From Talinum fruticosum (lineage: Eukaryota; Streptophyta; Magnoliopsida; Caryophyllales; Talinaceae): DNA of 64,000 bases. This document shows, piece by piece, positions 11,422 to 22,817 of this stretch; within the stretch, counting starts at the first letter, position 1; each line of letters begins with the position of its first letter. The notes under the pieces were generated by a model. The model worked only from the letters and a program-made list of their open reading frames with translations. It did no database searches and was not told where the DNA came from. The stretch spans positions 1,441,001 to 1,505,000 of the forward strand of contig JAITYX010000042.1 in assembly GCA_021018815.1 (NCBI GenBank), given 5' to 3'. The position numbers and the translations under genes are program-made.

Positions 11422-14400
11422 TGGTGATAAAAAAATAATTACAAGGCAGAAAATACAATGAAAATAACATGTATTGAATTGAAAGTCGGCTATTATCCTT
11501 CAAGTTAAGGAATTAAATCATTGATGTGAAATATATATATATATATTAATAAATTAATATTTGTGCTACTCATTTTTCATATTTCTGGTGATCTTTACTG
11601 TACTTAAATGGGACCCAACAACTGCATCCAATAGTGTTTCACTATTTTGTCAACAATCATCTTGGACTACCATGCAAAAGTAGTACCATCCATGCCCATC
11701 TTCTCTTATTTTCCCCCTTGATCGTAGTCCATACATATGATTTATCTAATTTGAATCTAACCTATATTTTGCTCAAACTGAATAACCCGTTTGTCGGCCA
11801 AATCTATTACGCCAATAAATAAATTGTAAAATTTTAATATAGATAATATGTGGGATTTTGGTACGCTGCATCTTTTTACAAGGCAGTTTAATTGGATTTG
11901 GTAAATGAGTCGTGATTCGGTTTCGGGTTAGTATATTTTAAATGGGGCTTTATTCAAGTTAATAAGATTTGATATATTTATGAATTTAGGTCTAAAGGAG
12001 TATGACTGCGTCTTCATAAACAAAAAAGGCGTTTGGCCGATTCGGACATGCTCGTTTCATTTGGGACAAACCATTTTAGGATAAGATAATATTTATATAT
12101 ATTGACTTAAGGTATATTTTACTATCTAAAATATATTTATGAATGGATCAAAATAACATATTTATGAAGCATAAAGTCATACACTCATACCTTAAGATTT
12201 CTATTATATTTTTTTTTTTGTATGTAGAAACCTTCATATTTGAGTTTGAATCAAGATATAAATTATATTATTTTAGGAAAAATAAAAAATGGAAATCAAT
12301 TTTGTGGTTCATGTCGCATTATCAATATTTTTTTAGACAGATGTCCTTATTTAAAGTGAGCTGTATTTAACGATTTTTTTAATAGATTATTTAATGATTG
12401 AATATTGCATTATTAATTTAAATTCACTGTAACAAATAAAATAAAGTTTTAAATTGATAGCTTACAATGTCCTTAAAATTATTTTTTTTGGGGGGTGGAT
12501 GGGTGGGCACTATCACATGTGATAACTTATGCAATTCACAAACCCAAAAAAAAAATAAAAAAAATAATGCTTTAATATTATATCTCCATCTTTACATCAG
12601 AAAATGCTCAGCCAAAAAAAAAAAATAACTTTACATAAGAAAATGATGCATATATATAATAATTTTTGAGGAAAAAGACATTATAACTTCCTTTTGCAAA
12701 AGTCTTTGATTAAAATTGAAAAATATTTTATTTTATTATTTTTATTACATTTTTAAGCACAAAATAAATTGGTTTTGGGACGTTTTCATAAACTCGGGGG
12801 CATTTGTTGGGGATTTATATATATACTTGATTTTTTCTGGCAGTATTTTTGGAAATTAGTCACTTTCAATGAAATAATATTTTTAGAGGAATACCATCTA
12901 ATATTGTTGAGAAAAAGTTATATAAGAGGCCTCAATTTAAATGAAGCAAGTCACCAAAACAGAAAAAGAAATGGTATTATTTATTTCAGTAATTCAAAAA
13001 TTAATCTGTTAGTCATATAAAAATTGAGACATTTTCGATAATTAATTTCTAAAAAATGTGGTAATCATATAAAAATGGAATTATTTCTTTCGACAACAGC
13101 TGCCCCATACACTATTCATTAAAAAATAATTTAAAAAATTATACATAGAAAATTCTTAACATTATTTCGAAAACCATCTATAATAAAAATTAATTACTAG
13201 CCGTGAAACTCTTAAAATTTAAAAATAAAACACCTATATACCAAATTTATTGATTAGCCATTATATGCAAGTGAACTTAAAATACGGGTATAATACACTC
13301 ATATGACCATATTAAAATTGATTATAGTATCTTGGGTGAACTGATATGGAACTACAGTATAATTTATAGACGAAAAAAATATTAGTAGCATGAAAAAGAA
13401 GATGTATTTTAATAAATTAGCATAAGTGGTGATGTATGAACCCATTAAATTTGAATTATGACTAATCTTAATTATTATAGTTAAAATGTTGTTAGAAAAA
13501 ACAATTTTTTTCTTAATAAAAGAAAAATATAAATCAAAGCAAGCAAATAAAATGGACTGATTGACTGATCAAACATCAATTTGAGCCAAACAAATCAACA
13601 AAAGCTTGGACTTTGAGGGTTTGGTGGATGCTGACTCTTTTTTAAAAAAATAAAATAAAAAAAGTGTTGAAAATAACTTCTCTCTTTGTCTTGATTTAGT
13701 TAGCTTGAACACCACCAAAAACATTACTATAATGGCCAAAAAAAATATTACTTTAAATCAAATTGTGGTGGTTAGTTTCTTAGGTGTTGATTAATGTAAT
13801 TAATTATAGATAATTGACAATGGAGTATTTGGACAAGCGAAATCTCGAAAGATTACAAGGAAGACGACTCGGAGTATTAAAACTTAGACATTGTTGTGTT
13901 TTTTTATAATGTGTACGTAATATAAATATGAAGTCAATTAAACTAGGGTACAACACAACATCGAGGATCTTTTCTTTCGTTGTCCTTGGCCACCTCTGAT
14001 ATCTAAAATACAGACGGGGTAGAGGTTGCACAATGCAAACGGTTTGGCCATCTTTGATATTTAAACTAGGGTACATTGGAGTATTTGGATTGATCCTTCA
14101 TTAGCGGGAGTCAGAACTACAATTTGTTCATATATATAAACAGGGTGGAGCTTTAACAACGTAGAGTTTCTTCATTTACAAGACTTTTACCGAATTCTTT
14201 TCTTAAAGAAAATAAGTGTTAACGGTTTAAATCAACAATTAATGTATTGCTACACAAAGAAATTGTTTCAATAAATTCAAATTAATAGTTTAATACTAGT
14301 GTAGCTCGATCGATATTATATACAAAAAAAAAAAACTTTTTGTAACTTTATTTATATGTTTGCATTGTGCCCTTTTAGTTAATACCTTAATTCATTTACA

Positions 14401-17400
14401 CAAGCATTGTTAAAAGTTCAATATTTCTTTTGACGAATGTTTATTAATATTATTTTCATCAATCTAAATTTTTATATCTAAAATGTATTTTGTTTCGTTT
14501 ATAACTTTGATCCTAAGAATCCTGTTGATCCTAACTAATTAGAATCTCAATTCTAACAAACTCGATCATATGTTTTTTTATCAAAAACTTGATCTCATGT
14601 TGATATACCTTAGTTTGGGAGTCTATCTCATTGAAAACCTATTGATGAACAAACCATAAGTATTTTCATATTTTGAAGAAACATACATGGCAGTTAAAGA
14701 TTTTAATGATGGGTCATCCCTTTCACGAGTAAAGACTTATATTGTGAACCCGTGTCTATAAATCCGATGACATGACATAATTTGGGGGAATAAATCTAAT
14801 CTTTTTCAGAAAGGAAAATCATAGAAATAGGGTGTGAGTTTTTAAAAAATTAAAACAAAATAATACTTATAATAACTTAAGTTTATAAACCTGAGTCCAT
14901 GGTGTATATATACATATATTTGACAGATGATTTTGTAATTTGTTGGCTATTGGTCCATGGGAGCATATCGATCTCATAATTAATTAATTAATTCATTAAT
15001 ACTCCTAATTATTTTAGTGTTTAATGCATTATAAGGGCTATCTTCAATCAATAATGCAACCAAAAAAAAGAGGAGAAATGTGACGTAATTAATTTTTCTA
15101 ATAATTCACCAATATAACGAGGAGTAACACAATTATTATATCCATCAGTGCTCCCAAATTCTTGGCTCCAAATCAAGAAACTATAACATGTCGCCTAACT
15201 AATTTGAGAGTGAAACTATAACTCCAAATTATTGCTTATATTACTTCATCTTCTCGATTTAGATGTTGCATATGTATATATATAACGGGCGGAGCCACCT
15301 TATGTCCAATGATGTCTCGGGATACTCGAACTTGTTGAAATTTACATATAAAAATTCTTTAAAATTCGTAAGATTGTTAAAAAAGAAATCAATAAAAAAA
15401 TAACAAATAATATTTATAAAGTTTATAATCTATAATTAAACGATGATATAATTAACAAAAAATAATTATATGTATAATCATATACTTAAATCGAAGAAAA
15501 TTACAGATAATATAATAATTTTACACCGATTAAGAATATTTACAACATCATTAGCTTCATTGACTTTTGTTTATCCAATATCTAAACATGTAATAAAACC
15601 TTTCCAGATCAATTAATAATGACAATTTTTTCCGATTAATGACCTTCATTTTAGCTTTATACCTTAGGATTTAGGCTTACGGAATTTCGTCATATGCATA
15701 TAATTCCTTACAACTACATAATTATTCATTTACGATTTCTTACCGCTGCTTGCAGTTTATAACATCATCTTACAACAAAATCGAAGATAATAATTTATGC
15801 GTAGATTATTAATACGATCCCCAAATTAACTAACTTCAAGGCTAGATACCTTGGAGTTGAAGGTACATATGACGTCATATCATAATTCATAACCTAATGT
15901 GTTGTACGGAAACATCCATCATCTAGAAAATAGCTAAAAAGTATGGGAGACTAGGAGGGCGGAGAAATACCGTATTTGGAGGTATTTTATAATTAGTATT
16001 ATTAATTAATTAATTACTACGAGTCATTGGACTGCTACCAAAACCAGTACTAGACGACTCAGTCAAAGTCTTATATTCAATTTGTTGGTTGGACGACTTT
16101 GGTAAATGGTAATCTCCCTTTGAAATTTCTAGTCTTTGATTTCACCTATTATTCATTACCATTCAAATATGATAATATCTCGTAACAAAACAATCTTTTT
16201 TTTTATGAGTCGCAAAAACAGTATAATACAATGAATGGAGGGAGGGAGGATCGAATATGCGATCTAATGTACCCAACATCTCAGTTTGAACCAATAGACT
16301 TGAATGATCGTATCATTAAATAGTGGATGAGTTTTATTGACTAGTTATATATCGGAAAAAAATCTCTAAAATTATATGTAAAATACTTTTTGTATTGGTA
16401 TGATTGATCCGATTAGATCATTATTTACGCCTATCGGCCGAAATTTTATAAATATTCATTATCACAATTTTTTAAAAAAATATGAAAAAATAAACTAAAT
16501 CCAAAGCTCTCTAATCATTCTTTTTGGAATAGATAAAGATATGATTGCTGAAAATTGATGAAATCTAATTTGTTTTCTTCTTTGCAAGTTGCAACTTGTG
16601 AGACTCAACTTCATTATTATACGACTAAAATCAAATGTTGTAGACCAAAAATAAATTATCGGTTTCACACTAATAATTCTTCTTCGATGTTGGTACGACA
16701 AATGAAAGTTTTTTTTTAAAAAAAAATAACCTCAAGATTAATTCGAATGTGAAATTGTACTTTACGATAACATCATATAAATAAATATTATAGTTAGAAA
16801 AGGTACTCGTTTGATAGTACGTTTAGAAAAGTCTTTCTCAATTTAGAGGGTTGGTCGGTTGGTTCAAAGGAGGGTGTTTTTCGAGTTCAGTGATTTGTTT
16901 GTTAATTTTCCGTGAACTATTTTATGCATTTGTTTGTGATTTTGATTGGATGATTTTGTTGTTTTTGAGTTGATTGGATAGGATTGGAGTAATCTCTCAC
17001 ATGTTAACTTACTATTGAGTTACTAATGTATCATTTTTTTTTCCCAATTTCTTCGGATTATAAACATTTATAATATAATTGCACAAGATACAAATTAATT
17101 GGATGAAAATACAAAAACTAATCATCAAATAATTTATTCTTGAGTGTAATTGGTGCATATAAACTTATAATTTTGTGTACATCTATTATTTATGTATACT
17201 ATAAAACATAAGTATCAAGATCATCACATTTTAATATATATTCAAGTGATTTGGCAACAAATATGTAATAAATTGCATTATTAGTCTTATAAGCCATTGG
17301 ATTGGAGGAACTAATATTATACTACTCCTAGGATGCTGTCATTAAGAATCATTAATGACATTGCAACTTTGTTAATTAATGAAGCTAAGGTCCCCTTGTT

Positions 17401-17420
17401 ATAATTTAGGATTGTCCGAT

Positions 17421-17691
17421 TACTCCCTCTATTTTACTATACTTGTCGTTTTTCGGTTGTAAAATAATATAAAAATATAAAAAATTTATATTAAAAATTA
17501 AGTTACCCTAAGTTTTTATTAAAAGTGAAGAAAGTTTGCGAAAAAAGAGGAAAAAAATAATAAAGATAAACTTGGTAAACTAGTTATTTAAAGTGATAGA
17601 TATTATGAAATAAAAAATATATTTTTTAAATTAAAAAATAAAAAAACTGTATAAAGTGACATATATTATAAAAAATGAAGGAATACCTTTT
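17421..17691. mobile_element. Stowaway-like MITE
   Basis: The left end TACTCCCTCTATTTTACTAT and the right end, read on the other strand, TATTCCTTCATTTTTTATAA form diverged terminal inverted repeats. They match the CTCCCTCCGTCCC-type ends of plant Stowaway MITEs. The AT-rich interior of about 270 bases has no coding potential. TA bases at both borders fit the TA target preference of the Tc1/mariner group. Confidence 0.65.
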
Positions 17692-18543
17692 ATTTTAGCT
17701 TAGATAAGACGGTTAGTTCTATCCAAAAAGAAAAAAGAAAAATGATTATAAAAACAAATTTCTATTTTGGAATCCTAACTAAAAAAAGCCCCCAAATTAT
17801 GATTTATAAATCAATAATTCCCATTGTCCCCTTAATCCCTGGTCCTTAGTTCATCATTAAGCTTACTATAGTATGAATTATATTATTATATTATTAATTT
17901 ACATCAGGAGAAAAATAAAAAAATGGTGGACCAATATGGATAAGGTTTGGTGAACATTTGGGTGGAAATTGATCTGCATTGGTAGATATTATTATGTTGA
18001 AGAAATTTATGATAAAGAGCCTCAAAAATTTGCAATTATTTATTTAATCTTTGATTGGAGTGGCATAAGAGATGTGTTAATTGTTACCATGACTATAGTG
18101 GTAGTAGGTTATTCTTCATCATTTTATGTTTTGTTTTTGAGTCGGATGGAGTACTCAAATGAGTTGAGATCGGTAAGTAAATCGGGGCTTTTTAGGAAAT
18201 ATGGCAGGGATCCAGGTGAAACTTGTTAATTATCAAACTTGTTTAGAAATCTTTATCTATTTTCACGTTTATCTTTAATTTAGTTGATTTTTTCCTCCAA
18301 TTCTTATTTTGAACGGACATATGTAAAATCTTTGAGTTTTAATGGAATCCGATTGGCAACGGTAGTAGTTGCCTTCATTCTCACCCAAGTTCGAACTGGG
18401 GGATAGAAGCATCCATACACCATTTATTTGGGGTCGAAGGGGAGGTTTTGGGCCTTGGGTTTAAGTTTTGATGGAAATTAAGGGAAAAAAAGATGATGTA
18501 AGCATATTAGCATGTATAAACTGACATTTTATATCACACGTAT

Positions 18544-18548
<5 letters not shown>

Positions 18549-18574
<26 letters not shown>
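18549..18574. repeat. (TA)n microsatellite
   Basis: About 26 bases of alternating T and A. Confidence 0.9.
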
Positions 18575-18575
<1 letters not shown>

Positions 18576-18904
18576 TTTAGGTAGCTGACTCCATTGGACC
18601 CTCTATTTCAGATGGAAGGCCAATAGGATTAACGAGCTATATAAATATATATATAAAATATAGGAATTGGTATAAATTGAGTTTCTTGAGGATTAAATTC
18701 ACGCGTATACAATATAGGAAGATTAGTCAGAGACTATAGTAACTTTAAAACTACAATGTCAATTCTCACTTTGTGTTCCATACACATAATGTTGGGAGAA
18801 AAGCTTGTGGGCATCCTTACCCTAAGAAACAGAACGTAACCCATATTTTTATTGTGTAAAAAAATTATTATTTTTTGCTGAATAAAAGAATTAGATGATA
18901 ATAT

Positions 18905-19275
18905 TAAGTAACATTAGAGAATCCTAGCATTAAAAAACTCTTTGAAGTCATCTAAAGAGTATGCTTAATGGGACCGATAGAAGATAAGGGGATAAACGAG
19001 CCGTAAACCGCTCACTCCAAAGCTAGGAAGCGTATCGACGCACCTCAAATTTCACCAGCAAAATTTTGAGCCTCCCAAGATTCAAATAATAGCATCAAAT
19101 GATACTAAAGAATACTAGCATAAAAAACCCTTTAGGAGCGTCTAAAAAGTTTGCTTAGTGGGACTGATAGAAGATAAAAGGAATAAACAGGCCATAACCC
19201 GCTCAATCCTAGGGTAGCAAGCTCATTGAGGCACCTCAAATTCGACCAAAAATTTTTTGAGCCTCCATTCAAATC
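18905..19275. repeat. Imperfect tandem duplication, period about 190 bp
   Basis: Two diverged units lie head to tail. Shared landmarks are GATAGAAGATAA at 18976 and 19166, and TTTTGAGCCTCC at about 19064 and 19255. The units differ by many substitutions and small indels, so the duplication is old. It has no coding potential and lies about 250 bases upstream of the RPB5 leader. Confidence 0.85.
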
Positions 19276-19559
19276 GAGATGGAGAGAACGAACATCCAAC
19301 CTCCATACCATTGAAGTTGGTGCTTTTTGATGAGAATACCATACTTGCAAGTTAAACTACATCAATTATCGCTAGGTATCCAGAAGGCCAAAGGGAGGGC
19401 AGAAGTCTGGGATTCCCAGAGAATTTAGCCCAATAAAAGTGGGCCTTGGCCCAGTTCTGAGAGGGCAGGAAAAAAGAAATCTTTATCAATAACTAATTAT
19501 ATGTATAATGACATCATAATTAGATAACTAACTTGCTTGACGAGGGTAACCTTCTTAAA

Positions 19560-19704
19560 CGTGGTTTGGGCGTAGGAAGTTGGAGAAAGAGGGGGAGAGA
19601 GAGAGAGAGGGATAAGGGATACCCAAAACTCTTTCAGTTTCGTCCATTGCATTCCGTCTCCGGCCGCCGCCTCCACCACCGCACCGCCGCTGGAAACGTA
19701 ACAG
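19560..19704 (+). promoter_or_regulatory. 5' non-coding exon and leader of the RPB5-like gene
   Basis: A GA-rich tract (about 19585-19610) is followed by a GC-rich stretch lacking ATG, ending at a donor (GTAACAG|GTTTGC, exon end 19704). The first coding exon opens after an acceptor at 20590. I infer a 5' UTR intron of about 886 bases. The transcription start is not defined. Confidence 0.5.
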
Positions 19705-20601
19705 GTTTGCTTTGTGGCATCTTTCCTGTTACGACGTCATCACTACAATTTTCACGTACAACTTTAGGAGGAAATTTTTCGTAAATTTGATTGCCTTTTC
19801 ACTCTTCTGAGTCAGTGAACTTTCTACATTTGATTTTAGTTAGCGCTGGCCAAAACTTTCATTCGACCAAATTTATCCAACTCAGGAGAATCTGGGTATG
19901 GTCATGAATTTTTCATCTGGGTTATATCATGCATGATCTTTGCATTTTGCAAGAAAAGTTGGTTCCTTTCGTTCTCGAGTTTAACATAATTACATAGATC
20001 AAGAGTAACTTGGGTAGTGGATTGTGGTGATTAGCTACTTAATTGCACTGGTTTAGCTAATCACATTTATAGAAATTTCGATGCCTGTAACTTTTAATTG
20101 TCCATAAAAGATGAAATGCTTAAGCAATAGCTAGCAATAGTAAAGAACTGATTGTGATTAATATTTAAATGTGGAGTTTGGAGAAAGATAGAATCTGGGT
20201 TTTCTTTCCATGAACCATCTCCTGAATGAGCGAATTAGGGATGCCATCCCGCCACAAGGTGTCTTCTCTATAGATTTAGTGTCAATAGCTTAGATATTAT
20301 CTATGTTACTCTGACTCTTCATTTTATCCCACAACACCTGCGTCGGATCCTCGACCCTGGACAAAGGGACAACATTTGACACTTCAACTCACAATGAAAG
20401 TATGCAAAAATGTCCAGTCTGTCACTTGGACATGTATCCATGTTGGGCAGTCCGAGTAACCAGTATATTACTAGCTAAATTGATTAGGGACTCCAAAGTG
20501 AACGAAATGGCAGTACATGGCATCTTTTTGTCTGAAAAGAGTGACAAGTAGTTTCTTGGCCAAGTTGTTAACTATATATGTTTACTGCAGGCGTTGGAAG
20601 A

Positions 20602-21979
20602 ATGTCTTTCCTAGCTGAAGAAATTACAAGACTGTGCAAGATCAGGAAAACCATTATGGAAATGTTGAAAGATCGAGGCTATACAGTAACTGATGATGAG
20701 ATTGACATGACACAGGAGCAGTTCATCGAAAAATACGGCGAGAATGTCAAGAGACAAGACCTGTTCATGCACAAAGAAAAGCATGATAACAGCTCTGATC
20801 AGGTAGGCAACATACTTCTGAATCCTGATATCTAATTAGTGCATCGATCAGATTTAAAAAATTATTAGCACTTCAACTTTAATTAGTAAGGTTTGGTATC
20901 AAGAATATTATTTACGAGTCTTTAGAGTTTAGACGTTCATGTTAGTATATGCTCGAGGAACATGATTGTTACTACGTGATGTTATGAGTTGGATGCATCA
21001 TATGTTGTTTAACTAATAGAGGTGTTATGGATGGAGGTTTGTATTGCTCTTACACATTACACAAACCTGTACATTTTTAAGGGTTTGGAGAAATATGACA
21101 TTGACAGTACTATTTGCTTAAGGGAGCTCCTGACTGGAGATTATATTGTACTCGTTACCTATTCTTGATATTTCTTCTGTATCGTGTGTTACAGATATTT
21201 GTATTCTTTCTCACTCCTGAGCCAAGGAAGCCCAATGTCGGTATTGGCCCTATCAAGCATTGCATTGAAAAGATGTCATCAGAGAGAGTATTGAGTGCAA
21301 TTTTGGTGGCTCCAAATGGTTTCACTCCGACAGCGAAAAAGAGCATAAGTAACATCCCCAAATTCACCCTGGAGATATTCCAGGTGAGGAATGTTATTAC
21401 ATGCTGATAGTTCTGTACGAAAAGTTCATTGCATATACATTTGGGAGATTTGCTGAGTTTCTTGTCTTGCTGAAGTATTAATACCACCAAAGTCACAAAG
21501 TTAATATATACTACCAGCAAAGCGTAATCTCCAGTGCATTATATGCTCTCATCCGAGTCATTTGATCTTATGGGCTAGCATATTTGTATCTGTAAAACTT
21601 ATCAATTCCCAGAAAGTCGCGTAAATTCTTCTAAACAGGGTGATTTATATGTATAGGATGCAGAACTGTTGTGTAATATTATGCATCACGATATGGTTCC
21701 GGAGCATCAAGTGCTTACAGAGGAGCAAAGGAGTGCATTGCTGCAGAAGTACGGAGTGAAAGATATTCAGGTAAATTTAAATTTTTATATACATCTGTCA
21801 TTAAAAAGAACTTTTTTTTCTTAATTTTAATTTTGTGGATGCTTCTTCTTTAGCTACCAAGGATGCTGATGATCGATCCTGTTGCGAGATACTTCGGGCT
21901 GAAGCGTGGGCAAGTGGTGAAGATCATCAGGCCAAGCGAGAATTCCGGAAAATATATATCATATCGTTATGTTTCCTGA
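20602..21979 (+). CDS. Divergent RPB5-family RNA polymerase subunit
   Basis: Four coding exons: 20602-20802, 21195-21383, 21657-21770 and 21854-21979, all with GT-AG borders in phase 0, giving 209 aa. The family member is the shared fifth subunit of nuclear RNA polymerases. The N-terminal half carries the jaw domain ([17 protein letters not shown], then the [15 protein letters not shown] segment). The C-terminal half carries the assembly domain, with [31 protein letters not shown] and the [10 protein letters not shown] ending. The C terminus is strongly canonical, while the first 130 residues differ a good deal from the usual plant NRPB5. It could be a plant RPB5 paralogue (Pol IV/V or RPB5-like type) rather than the main Pol II subunit. 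The start at 20602 follows the splice acceptor directly and fits the family length. Confidence 0.9.
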
Positions 21980-22182
21980 TAAATTTTACATTTTAAGATA
22001 AGTTCCTATGAAGATGTTCATGTAGTAGTTTGAGCTGGCTGAAATTTGCATGATGAAGAATGTGAGTTTTGGTGACAGAATTATCGATTTTGATTCGAGT
22101 TCATAATCTTTAGACTAGTATCTGTGTTTCCCATGGCTGTTTTTTGGACAAATAACAAATAACTTTTCATAATTTTTTTACT

Positions 22183-22305
22183 GTTAAATTACGGTAGATA
22201 TTTTATAGTAATCGACTTATTTGTGGTTGATTATTGTATTTATGTTAAATTACGTTAGACATTTTGTAGTAATCGACTTATCTGTGGTTGATTATTGTAT
22301 TTATT
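22183..22305 (+). repeat. 61-bp tandem duplication, two copies
   Basis: Unit 1 starts at 22184 and unit 2 at 22245. Both read TTAAATTACG, TAGTAATCGACTTAT and GTGGTTGATTATTGTATTTA with only a few substitutions. The pair lies in the 3' flank of the RPB5-like gene. Confidence 0.9.
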
Positions 22306-22817
22306 TTCTTGGGCCATGACTTTAAAAGTTCTTACACGGTATTAAAACATTAATTGCTATCTCTCTCTTTCTTGTATATTAGTAAAAAAAAGGTCATAGG
22401 TTTTTTTTTTTTTTTTGGAAATGATAGTAGTGACTGTAGATTAATTTTAAATATAAAAATTATAATAAGTTCCGAATTTACAATATAAAATATCTGTCAA
22501 ATACTAGTAAATAATATTTTTTCCTTATATTTTACTGTTTGAGTTTATACTTAAATTAATGATAAAAAAAATAGAAGAAGCTTGGAACGAGGAATTTGAA
22601 CTAATTCAAGTCAAACGGAGCCTGACCCAATAAAGTAGCGGGCTTCGGGTCCCCTCAAGTCTCAAACCAGAATCCCGATACCACTGAATCCTCTTCTTCT
22701 TCCACTGTTGGCTCTCTCTCTCTCACCTTCCTCTGAAACCTGTAGAGCGGTAAGTCCCCATTCTCCATCGCAGAGTATCCCTTGCCTGTTCAGCTATTTC
22801 GTTTGTTGGGGTGGTAG

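Larger units (their letters stand above)
9310..19500. other. About 10 kb gene-free, repeat-rich AT-rich region
   Basis: No exon series or protein family was recognised on either strand. It holds (AT)n tracts, poly-A runs, a dispersed repeat, a Stowaway-like MITE, a 190-bp imperfect tandem duplication and short palindromes, listed separately. Small open frames here are AT-rich and look like chance. Confidence 0.6.

Noticed and set aside
12480..12555. Hairpin between ATTTTTTTTGGG and CCCAAAAAAAAAT
   Set aside because: The stem consists of poly-A/T runs, expected by chance in this base composition.
15285..15340. GGGCGGAGCCACC-containing block resembling a known plant transposon texture
   Set aside because: Only about 50 bases are similar to what I recall; no ends or partner copies in the window.
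18390..18480. Possible second SINE (AAGTTCGAACT B-box-like sequence)
   Set aside because: The A box is poor and the ends cannot be defined. A similar B-box-like word at about 45002 was rejected for the same reason.
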